64,000 nt of DNA, taken from contig NZ_JACSPZ010000003.1 of the NCBI RefSeq assembly GCF_014836905.1, positions 124,001-188,000 on the forward strand. Reading direction: 5' to 3'. Position 1 is the stretch's first letter, and each line of letters begins with the position of its first letter. This DNA comes from Solibacillus faecavium. Lineage in GTDB: Bacteria; Bacillota; Bacilli; Bacillales_A; Planococcaceae. Position numbers and translations under genes: made by a program. Positions 44,532 through 53,025 of the stretch are shown here, piece by piece. The notes beneath the pieces were generated by a model. It ran no database searches. It saw only the letters and a list, made by a program, of their open reading frames with translations, and was not told the DNA's origin.

Positions 44532-45360
44532 TAAGCTTTTCCACCCTCTCTATAAATTCTTTTGTTATAAGCGTGATGTTTCTTCTGGTTTCAGAGTTGT
44601 CAAGCATCATCTCATGGTTTTTAACACCATTTTGTATACTGGTTCTTTTTTGTAATTTATTTTCGAATAGCAATTGGGAATATTTGCTTCTAAATTTACG
44701 TTCAACATCCCAAGCAATATTTGTATTTCCTTCAACTATAGTGAAGATAATACCTAAACAAACATTTTCCAATTTATATGTACGTTTTTTAGAGGCAAAA
44801 GCCCTATCAAATAGGTTAGTTCCTAATAAAGAGAAATAATCTGGTTTTACGGGCATTAGAAAAGCATCACATGCGATGTATGTAGCAAGTGTATAAAAAG
44901 AGTAGGTAGGTGCACTATCAATTAAAATATAATTATAATTCTTTCTTATAATTTCATCTGTTACTAAGTTTTTAAGCTCTAATTCATTTCCTCTATCACT
45001 AAAGTCAAATTTAATTAATTCTAAATCACCCGGTATAATATGTAGGTTATCGCTTAGGTTGGTAATTAAATGGCTATAGTTCAGCTTGTTAGTGATATCA
45101 CTTATAGTAACCGTACTGTGTTCTTCCTCTATTTTGAATATATCTACAACAGTTTTAAATTCCTTAGTTTCATTATATCTTTTCCTGAATTTGCTGAATA
45201 AATATTGAGTAGCATTAAACTGTGGGTCCATATCAATGAATAATACTTTTTTTCCTTGTTTACTTAAGGTGTAGGCAATATTAGCTGATAATGTAGTTTT
45301 CGCTACCCCGCCCTTCATGTTCATGAAGGAGATTACTTTAATATCTTTTTTCATTTTCAT
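44506..45360 (-). CDS. ParA/Soj-type ATPase
   Basis: 284 aa. Deviant Walker A MKGGVAKTTLSANIAY (~16; Ala replaces the usual Gly before Lys), Walker A' FIDMDPQFNATQYL, Walker B ILIDSAPTY, and late LGIIFTIVEGN. Such ATPases place plasmids, chromosomes or complexes on the nucleoid or signal in defence systems. No parS-like iterons or ParB were recognised beside it. GGAG lies upstream of ATG 45360. Confidence 0.88.
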   Translation of the reverse strand: MKMKKDIKVISFMNMKGGVAKTTLSANIAYTLSKQGKKVLFIDMDPQFNATQYLFSKFRKRYNETKEFKTVVDIFKIEEEHSTVTISDITNKLNYSHLITNLSDNLHIIPGDLELIKFDFSDRGNELELKNLVTDEIIRKNYNYILIDSAPTYSFYTLATYIACDAFLMPVKPDYFSLLGTNLFDRAFASKKRTYKLENVCLGIIFTIVEGNTNIAWDVERKFRSKYSQLLFENKLQKRTSIQNGVKNHEMMLDNSETRRNITLITKEFIERVEKLNEPEAKEK

Positions 45361-45633
45361 TCTCCATTTCTATTATCTCTAATATTATTCTATTTCAATT
45401 TTTAGAAAAAACAACATCTGGAATAATAAAGGAGGAGTTTTCTAAAGAAACATAGTGACTTACATCTTTATCATACAGTTTGAGAAGTGGTTGTAAACAG
45501 TGTACTGTAAGATTTAAATCTAAAGCGATAATCGAGTGGGAATAGAATAAGATTTAAGCTGTAATTGAATTAACAAATGGTGTGGAAATTGAGTCACCAA
45601 TATATTTTGAAATAAACATATGACTATTCAGTA

Positions 45634-45765
45634 GGTATCCTTGCTGTAATATCTATCGACGGGATGACTTCCCACTGGGTACGTATCATAAACGAAGTAA
45701 AACACGTGAACCGTGTGCTGTATAACATTACGTTTAAGCCACCGGTAACGATTGAGTGGGGATAA
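45634..45765 (+). pseudogene. Gene fragment of unknown origin
   Basis: 44 open codons to [41 protein letters not shown] as the end of a coherent peptide, without a start or RBS. Looks like the 3' end of a lost gene. The rest of 45361-45966 has nothing convincing apart from the terminator-like TTAAAAATG..., A/T runs and the hairpin at 45914. Confidence 0.35.
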
Positions 45766-45913
45766 TTAATAAAAATGTAAAAAGCTAGGTAGAACCTTAT
45801 CAAATAAAATATCTGCCAAGCTTTTTTTTTATTAATGTATAAATGAAAGGGGATTAGTTTTAAGTATTTCTTTACTTATTTTAATAAACTGTTTAAAGAT
45901 AGAGAAAGAACAA

Positions 45914-45942
45914 ATGCCAAAATACGAATGTACTTTGGCAAG
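45914..45942 (-). terminator. Terminator of the fourth integrase gene
   Basis: TGCCAAAATAC / GTACTTTGGCA around GAAT; same as at 38584. Confidence 0.6.
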
Positions 45943-45966
45943 AATTGAGATTCAACTAATGATCAT

Positions 45967-47136
45967 TTATGCAGTACGTTTAAATCGCTGTACTAATAGA
46001 TCGCTTAATTCAGGAATGCAATGAATATACGTATCTACCGTTGTTGTTATGTCTGTGTGACCTAAGAAATGTTGAATGAATTTTACATCATTTGTTTGAT
46101 AATAGATGCGGGTAGCACAAGAGTGACGTAAGCCATGAATTGATACAAGCTTTAATCCGTGTTGAGTTTGGAACTTTTTTAACCAGGCATTTAACTTGCT
46201 GTTATTATAAAAAGTATTTTTATTGTTTGGGAAGATAAACTGCTTGTCGCCTTGATGCTCAAGATGTTGCCACTTTAATTGCTCTGCTTGAAGTACCTTC
46301 CAATTTAATAAAGCTTGTAAAGTTTCTTCATCAATATCAAGTGTTCTTTCATACGAGTTTTTCGTGCTTTTAATATAAGGTTTATTCGATTCGTCCGTAC
46401 CAACAGCTTGATGAATACGGATTTTTTTATTTGGAAAATCAATATCTTGCCATTGCAGTGCAAATAGTTCCCCTTTGCGTAAACCTAAATTTACAAACAC
46501 TAGAAAAATTGCGATTTTTGGTATATCATCAGTTGTTTTCAACTTTTGAATAAATAAATCTATTTCTTCAGATGTATAGAACAGTTTATCACCTTGTGCA
46601 TTGTCTCTCTTTCTTTCTTCTTTTTTTTCCCATATTCTTAAATCTTTGATTTTAACGGGATTTTTCGTAATGAAATCGTCATAGACAGCTTGTTCTAAGC
46701 ATTTTTTTAGTTCGATTGCTACCTTTGATGGTTTTTGTAATTTTTCTTTCCATACTTCAAAAGACCGCAATGTAACTTGGTGAGAAATATTTTTAAGCTT
46801 TAAATCTCCGTAAAAAGGTAGGATGTGGTTTTTGAAAATACCTTTAATTTTCCCTAAAGTACTTTTTTCGAGGGAACAATTTTGAAGGTATCTTTCATAG
46901 TGAGAATGATAGAATTGCTCAAATGTAAGGTTTGGATTGTCAGTATCATTTCGTTGTAGCATTTCTGCTTGCTTTTGAGCATAAAAAGCTTTTGCTTCTG
47001 TTTTTGTTTTAAAACCACGCTTTGTGATGTCAATTTGCTTTTTCGTATAAGGATCGATACCCCCATACATTTTCACCATATAATGAGGAACGCCTCTTTT
47101 CATATATTCTTTAACTGCTTTTTCCATTGTTGTCAT
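45967..47136 (-). CDS. Fourth tyrosine integrase (full-length of the duplicated module)
   Basis: 389 aa. Arm-binding domain intact (PHYMVKMYGGIDPYTKKQIDITKRGFKTKTEA), core-binding domain, catalytic LGLRKGE, STKNSY, HGLRH, GHTD and Tyr in DTYIH. Different subgroup from the two ssrA integrases. An excisionase-like gene and a repeat array precede it. Its attachment site is not identified. Confidence 0.93.
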   Translation of the reverse strand: MTTMEKAVKEYMKRGVPHYMVKMYGGIDPYTKKQIDITKRGFKTKTEAKAFYAQKQAEMLQRNDTDNPNLTFEQFYHSHYERYLQNCSLEKSTLGKIKGIFKNHILPFYGDLKLKNISHQVTLRSFEVWKEKLQKPSKVAIELKKCLEQAVYDDFITKNPVKIKDLRIWEKKEERKRDNAQGDKLFYTSEEIDLFIQKLKTTDDIPKIAIFLVFVNLGLRKGELFALQWQDIDFPNKKIRIHQAVGTDESNKPYIKSTKNSYERTLDIDEETLQALLNWKVLQAEQLKWQHLEHQGDKQFIFPNNKNTFYNNSKLNAWLKKFQTQHGLKLVSIHGLRHSCATRIYYQTNDVKFIQHFLGHTDITTTVDTYIHCIPELSDLLVQRFKRTA

Positions 47137-47169
47137 TAAAATGATCTCCTTTTGTGTTTTATATTATTT

Positions 47170-47526
47170 TTATGCTTGTACATTTTTTAAAAAGTGATTG
47201 ATTTCCGTTTTGGAGAATCGCTTGCTGCGACCAATTGAATTACCTTTAAGTCCTTGATTAATAAGCTTTTGTAAACTTTTATAGGAAATTCCGATATAAT
47301 CGCAAGTTTCCTGAACGTTTAGCCATTCTTTAGCTACATGCTCATTATGCTGTCCAATTGTTTCACCAAGTTTTTTTTCAAGGATTTTATCAGGAGAAAA
47401 TCCAAGCTTTTTTCCAAGGTAAGAATCAAGCTTTGTATCAAGGATTGATTCAATGTTTTTTTCAAGGCTTTGTGTAATTAAGCTTTCAATTTTTTCTTCG
47501 ATTGATTTTTCAATAGTTAGTTCCAT
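47170..47526 (-). CDS. Excisionase-like helix-turn-helix protein with a coiled-coil N-terminus
   Basis: 118 aa. Residues 1-60 are a Glu/Lys/Leu-rich helix with repeated SLEKNIES/LDTKLDS-like pieces; residues 65-118 (WLNVQETCDYIGISYKSLQKLINQGLKGNSIGRSKRFSKTEINHFLKN) form an excisionase-type DNA-binding domain. ATG 47526 follows GGAGGAA. Partner of the integrase gene 33 bp downstream. Confidence 0.85.
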   Translation of the reverse strand: MELTIEKSIEEKIESLITQSLEKNIESILDTKLDSYLGKKLGFSPDKILEKKLGETIGQHNEHVAKEWLNVQETCDYIGISYKSLQKLINQGLKGNSIGRSKRFSKTEINHFLKNVQA

Positions 47527-47588
47527 TTGTTAGTTCCTCCGTAATAGGTAGTATTGTTATTAAGCAATGAATGTTGCTAAAGTGTTAA

Positions 47589-47839
47589 TACGACATTCTA
47601 TACACTTGCAGAAAAGATGATTCCAAAAAAAGTGTCGTACACATTCAAATCAGCAGTTATAAAAAATGACGCTTGTTAAATTATTACTTCGACACTCTAT
47701 ACACTTGCAGAAAAGATAATTCCAAAAAAAGTGTTGTACACATCTAATTGGCTGTTACAAAGAATGAAGCTTGCTTGCATTACTACGACACTCTATACAC
47801 TTGCAAGAAAGATGATTCACAAAAAAGTGTCGTATACAT
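47589..47839. repeat. 98-bp-period repeats with an internal inverted repeat (three units)
   Basis: Units at 47589, 47687 and 47784. Each has TACGACACT near the start and AGTGTCGTA near the end (inverted), with CTATACACTTGCA and AAAGATGATTC between. Located upstream of the excisionase gene. Candidates for arm sites, an operator array or replication iterons. Confidence 0.85.
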
Positions 47840-47975
47840 GGAATTAACTATTGATTAGCATTCTAAGTAGGATAGAAACTAGAATTAAGATAATTAAATT
47901 GTTTACTTCTAAACATTTATATTAGGTAGCTATAGTGTTTGATTGAAAATTTAAGATTCGAGGAGAAGGATTACA

Positions 47976-48065
47976 GGGAGATGTTCATTTTGTAATTTAG
48001 GGTTGAAACCTAAACAAAATGTCATGTTAAGTATAAGAAAGTCGGTACTAAAGCATCCGAAGTGA
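47976..48065 (+). pseudogene. HIT-family N-terminal remnant in the second module
   Basis: Frame reads GRCSFCNLGLKPKQ... then decays to a stop. Same relative position as the remnant at 40325. Confidence 0.5.
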
Positions 48066-48119
48066 AGAAAGTAATTCTTAGGGCGAACTACTTACATCTA
48101 TTGAGGTCTAAATACCAAT

Positions 48120-49150
48120 TTCTTTTAATTAACAGTGATTTTATATTCCATGATACGTGCTAATAACGTAATGGGCTTGGAGCGAATGTAATCTGTAAAG
48201 ATCGCTTGTAAGTGATTCTACAATAAGTAGGCTTAGGCATGCAGAATGTACAGAGATATACCTGCTCCTAGTTCGAAGGAGGAAACGAGTGCGTGCACAA
48301 TATAGGTGTTTTTTGTAAACAGTTGTCATATTTAAGACGCAAATGTAGCATTCCTGCTGTAAAGCCAATTAAATTCAAAGCCAATAAATTCTAAAAAATA
48401 GGGGATATAAGAGCATTCAGATCAGCAGATACATTTTAGGTCTGAATGCCTTTTTCTTTTTAATTAATAGTGTTTGGTTTTTCCATGATACGTGCCATTA
48501 AACGAAATGGTATAAGCGTGCTCGGAGTAAGAGTAATCCTTAAAGTACGCTTGTAGTAGTACGATAACAGGTAGGTTTACGCACGGTCGTATGTACAGCA
48601 ATACCTGCCTCTAGTTCGAAGGGAAAAGCGAGTGTGGATACACATATAGGAATTTGTTGTACATAGTTGTCACTTTTTGGACTCAAACGAAACATGTCAG
48701 CCGTTACGTAAAGGAAACTAAACCCTAGGCAAATAATTTTCAACAAATAGGGGCTATAAGGGGAATTAGGTCAGCAGCTAAATTTGAGGTCTAAATGACT
48801 TTTTCATTTTAATTAATAGTGTTTTGATATTCCGTGGTACGTGCTAGTAAACAAAAGGGCATAAGCGTGCTCGGAGCGAGAGTAACTCGTAAAGCTCGCT
48901 AGTAGTGATCCACCAACAAGTAGGCTTACGCACGTACGAATGTACAGCAATACCTGCATCTAGTTCGAAGGGGGAAACGAGTGCGTACACACATATAGGG
49001 ATTTGTTGTACACAGTTGTCACATTTTAGACGCAAATTTAATGTACCAACCGTTACGGAAAGCCAATAATTGCAAACAAATAGTGGCTATAAAAACTATC
49101 GACCCAGCAGCTACATTAGAGGTTTAAATACCAATTTCCCTTAATTAATA
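48120..49150. repeat. Three tandem non-coding repeats of about 340 bp
   Basis: Units begin near 48125, 48461 and 48810 (each opening TTAATTAA(C/T)AGTG and followed by CC(A/G)TG(A/G)TACGTGC) and a partial fourth start lies at 49141. Shared internal blocks include TAGTTCGAAGG, GTACAG and AGTTGTCA. On the minus strand units 2 and 3 keep a similar 40-residue reading frame (VQQIPICV...PFEL...AGIAVH...VRKPTC), but no RBS and unit 1 has a stop, so coding is doubtful. Purpose unknown. Confidence 0.85.
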
Positions 49151-49189
49151 GTGTTTTGATTTTATACTGCCAAATAGTTATATAACATA

Positions 49190-49600
49190 TATACAACTTA
49201 TATCGAAAAGTCATAGGGTGCTTCTTGGATATTAGTGCTACATTTATATGGAAAAGGATATAAGTTAAACAACATATATATAACTTATACCGAAAGTCAT
49301 AGGGTGTTTCTTGGATATTAGTGCCGAATTTATATGGAAAAGGATATAAGTTATGCAACATTTATATAACTTATATATAACTGTTTTATAAGTTTAAAGA
49401 AAATTTAAGAGGAAGAGAATGACCGAAAAAACTATAATTAGATTCTTCCAATGAAAAAGCTGATACAGAGTAAAATAATGCAAAAAAGTTATATAACAAT
49501 TATATAACTTATGCCAAAAACAATATAAGTTATATAACATTTATACAATTTATATCAAAAAAGCTATACAGGTTTCTTGAATATTCAAGCTACATTTATA
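49190..49600. repeat. AT-rich repeats with ATATAAGTTATA palindromes
   Basis: A unit of about 86 bp containing TCATAGGGTG, CTTCTTGGATATTAGTGC and GGATATAAGTT occurs at 49211 and 49297; a diverged third copy is near 49545. Many TATATAAC/ATATAAG half-sites are present between them (49170-49560). Iteron-like. Confidence 0.8.
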
Positions 49601-49837
49601 AAAATAGAGGGATTATTGCTGGAAGGAAATTACTAGGGAAACTATTAAATAATTATTCCAGTAAAAATGGGGTTAAATAGCTATGGAAGGATTCGACTAA
49701 AAAAACTATTATTTGATTCCTCCAAGAATTTTAGCGAAAAAAAAGATAAAAAAATCCGAAAAAAATTTTTAACTTTTTTATCAAGAATACTTTAGTACCA
49801 AGGGTTGAGTAGCGTTTTCGCTTCGGCAATATCCCCC

Positions 49838-49869
49838 TAACCAATCGCTTACACGTAAGGGATTGGTTA
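49838..49869. repeat. Hairpin upstream of the methyltransferase operon
   Basis: TAACCAATC / GATTGGTTA with an inner CTTAC/GTAAG stem, 0.3 kb before the operon. Not followed by a T-run. Could be regulatory or a recombination site. Confidence 0.6.
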
Positions 49870-50135
49870 CTGTATGAAGTTTTTTACATGACTTTACACT
49901 CTCTCGATAATAATTAAAAATTCTATTAGTCCATATTAGTTAATAATTCTTAATTCATAATTCTTGGCTAAATTTTCCAATGTGATATTCCTAATAATTC
50001 CCTGTTAAATTACAATGTAATTAGGAGCCATAGGAACGATTAAATGTTATGAATCACAATTACCGCGAATCCTGAAATAGGAAACAATTTAATCTAAATT
50101 TTAACGGTTAAAAAAATCTGTAAGGAGTGTTTAAA

Positions 50136-53012
50136 GTGACAACACCATATCATGCAAAATATTTTGCAAATGAATTAACACGTATTACATCTGGGGAGGG
50201 GATAGAGAAGCTTTCTCAATCATTATTTGATGCAAATGTAGATTTAAATCCACATCAAATAGAAGCAGCATTATTTGCATTTAAATCACCTTTATCAAAA
50301 GGGGTACTTCTGGCTGATGAAGTGGGTCTTGGAAAAACAATAGAAGCAGGATTAGTACTCTGTCAGTATTGGGCTGAGCGAAAAAGAAAATTGATTATTA
50401 TTTGTCCTGCATCATTAAGAAAACAGTGGAGTAATGAATTAGAAGAAAAATTTAATTTACCAACACTAATTTTAGAATCGTCATCTTTTAATCGATTTGT
50501 AAAAGAAGGAATGAGTAATCCATTTAATCAAAATAAAATCATTATTACTTCTTTTCAATTTGCAAACCGCAAAAAAGAGCAAATACGTTTAACTAATTTC
50601 GATTTGGTTGTGATAGATGAGGCTCATAAATTACGAAATGTGTATCAAACAAAAAATAGACTTGGAAAGGGAATAAAATGGGCTATAGAAGATTCAAAAA
50701 AAATACTGTTAACTGCAACCCCTCTTCAAAACTCACTTATGGAACTTTACGGTTTATCAACATTGATAGATGATCATTTATTTGGAGACGTTACTTCATT
50801 CCGTAATCAATATGTAAAAGGAGAACAAGATCTAAATGAACTAAGGGATAGATTAAAAGACTTTACAAATAGAACGTTAAGATCCCAAGTGCAAGAATAT
50901 ATTCGTTATACGGAAAGAAAGACGATAACTGTTCCCTTTACACCAGCTGACAATGAATATGAACTTTACCAATTAATTTCTGAATTTTTATTAAGAGAAG
51001 ATACATATGCAATACCTAAACGACAAAGAGTATTAACTACACTGATATTGAGAAAGTTACTAGCATCATCATCATATGCAATTGCAAATACATTAAAAAC
51101 AATTAAGGAACGTCTCTTATTACAATACAATAATCAAGAGCATCAAGATTTAACAAATCTAAGTTCTGAAATTATTTTCGATGATGAGATGGAATATGAC
51201 ATTTTAGAAGAACTAGAAGATGAAACAGAAGATGAAGAAATCGTTGAAGATGAACCAAGTCTATCAATGGAAAAACTCAAAAAGGAAATTGAAGAATTAG
51301 AGGATTTAGAACAACGTGCCAGAATAATACGAGTGGATAGTAAAAGTAAAGCGTTACTTACAGCTATAGAAACAGGTTTTAAGGAAATGGCATCTATGGA
51401 TGCTAAAAGAAAAGTACTAATTTTCACTGAGTCAAAAAGAACTCAACAATACTTGAAAGATTTTTTAGAATCAAATGGCTACGCAAACAAGATTGTTTTA
51501 TTCAATGGTACAAATACGGATGTAGAATCAAAACAAATTTACGAAAAATGGCTGATTAATGATGAAAATGCACAAAATATAAGTGGTTCTAAAACAGCTG
51601 ATAAAAGACAAGCGTTAATTGACCACTTTAAAAATCATGCAGAAATTATGATTGCAACAGAGTCTGCAGCAGAAGGTGTAAACCTTCAATTCTGTTCTTT
51701 AATTATTAACTATGACTTACCTTGGAATCCACAGCGTATTGAACAACGAATTGGGCGTTGTCATCGCTATGGTCAAAAACATGATGTAGTAGTAATTAAC
51801 TTCCTTAATAAAAGAAACGAAGCAGATATAAGAGTATTGGAGCTTCTACAAGATAAGTTTAATCTATTTGCAGGAGTATTAGGGGCATCAGATGAAGTAT
51901 TGGGTACAATTGAATCTGGTGTGGATTTTGAAAAACGTATTTTATCAATATATCAACAGTGTAGAACGCCAGAAGAAATTAATATAGCGTTTAAACAATT
52001 ACAAGATGAATTAGAAGATCAAATAAAAAATAAGTTAGACGACACGCATCGAAGCTTGCTTGAACATTTTGATGAAGATGTACATCAACGTCTAAAGATG
52101 CATGTATCGGAAACTGTGCTACATTTAGACCGTTTCAGTCAAATGTTTTGGAATGTAACATCATATATGTTGAAGCCCTATGCAACTTTTGATGAAAGGA
52201 CATACTCATTTGAAGTGATAAAGCCTATACCATCTATTGAAAATAGTAATGGTAATTATCAATTGAAAATGAAAGAAAGATCTTTACAAAAGAAAACACA
52301 TCAAGTATATAGGTTGTCCCATCCAATTGGAGAAACTGTCCTTGAAATGAGTAAACTGTTAACTACTGAATGTAATGAAGTTATTTTCAATATTTCAAAT
52401 CATCCAACTAAAATTTCAGTAATTGAAAATTTAAAAGGCCAACAGGGGTATTTAATACTAAAAAAGCTAACAATAGTATCTTATCAACAAGAAGAATATT
52501 TACTATTTAATGGGTTTACTATAGACGGTCAAACCGTTGAACCAGATATTTTTGAAAAGATGTTTAATTGTAATGCTGTTGTAAATGAAAATGTCAAGGT
52601 AAATCATGAATTGGTGCATCGTTTGAAACAGGATAGTAAACAACATGTATCTGCAACAGTGAATAAATCTTTTGAGAACAATCACCGTTTTTTCAATGAG
52701 GAACGAGAGAGATTAGAAAAATGGGCAGATGACATGATGTACAGCGTGGAAAAAGAGTTACAGGACCTTAAGGTGAAAATTAAAGAAGTAAAAAGAAAAT
52801 CCAGACATTCCATTTCGATGGAAGAGCAGCATAAATTTCAAAAGGAACTACAAGAATTAGAAAAAACACAACGTAGGAAACGCCAGCAAATATTTGAAGC
52901 AGAAGATGAAATTGCAGAACGTCGAGATGATTTAATTAATGAATTAGAAAATCAAATGATTCAAACCACTTTCGAAGAAGAATTATTTATAATAAAATGG
53001 AGAGTTGTATAA
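50136..53012 (+). CDS. SNF2-type helicase/translocase, first gene of the three-gene operon
   Basis: 958 aa from GTG 50136 (AAGGAG 8 bases upstream; a GTG at 50127 overlaps it). Motif I DEVGLGKTIEAG (~60), II DEAH (~162), III TATPLQNS (~192), V ATESAAEGVNLQ and VI QRIGRCHRYGQ (~537) are intact. An acidic insertion lies at ~350-375. The C-terminal 90 residues are a long coiled coil (ERERLEKWADDMM...). Similar in outline to DISARM DrmD/RapA-like proteins. Predicted dsDNA translocase. It is followed by a Mod-like methyltransferase at 13 bp. Confidence 0.9.
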   Translation: MTTPYHAKYFANELTRITSGEGIEKLSQSLFDANVDLNPHQIEAALFAFKSPLSKGVLLADEVGLGKTIEAGLVLCQYWAERKRKLIIICPASLRKQWSNELEEKFNLPTLILESSSFNRFVKEGMSNPFNQNKIIITSFQFANRKKEQIRLTNFDLVVIDEAHKLRNVYQTKNRLGKGIKWAIEDSKKILLTATPLQNSLMELYGLSTLIDDHLFGDVTSFRNQYVKGEQDLNELRDRLKDFTNRTLRSQVQEYIRYTERKTITVPFTPADNEYELYQLISEFLLREDTYAIPKRQRVLTTLILRKLLASSSYAIANTLKTIKERLLLQYNNQEHQDLTNLSSEIIFDDEMEYDILEELEDETEDEEIVEDEPSLSMEKLKKEIEELEDLEQRARIIRVDSKSKALLTAIETGFKEMASMDAKRKVLIFTESKRTQQYLKDFLESNGYANKIVLFNGTNTDVESKQIYEKWLINDENAQNISGSKTADKRQALIDHFKNHAEIMIATESAAEGVNLQFCSLIINYDLPWNPQRIEQRIGRCHRYGQKHDVVVINFLNKRNEADIRVLELLQDKFNLFAGVLGASDEVLGTIESGVDFEKRILSIYQQCRTPEEINIAFKQLQDELEDQIKNKLDDTHRSLLEHFDEDVHQRLKMHVSETVLHLDRFSQMFWNVTSYMLKPYATFDERTYSFEVIKPIPSIENSNGNYQLKMKERSLQKKTHQVYRLSHPIGETVLEMSKLLTTECNEVIFNISNHPTKISVIENLKGQQGYLILKKLTIVSYQQEEYLLFNGFTIDGQTVEPDIFEKMFNCNAVVNENVKVNHELVHRLKQDSKQHVSATVNKSFENNHRFFNEERERLEKWADDMMYSVEKELQDLKVKIKEVKRKSRHSISMEEQHKFQKELQELEKTQRRKRQQIFEAEDEIAERRDDLINELENQMIQTTFEEELFIIKWRVV

Positions 53013-53025
53013 GAGGAGGAAGACC

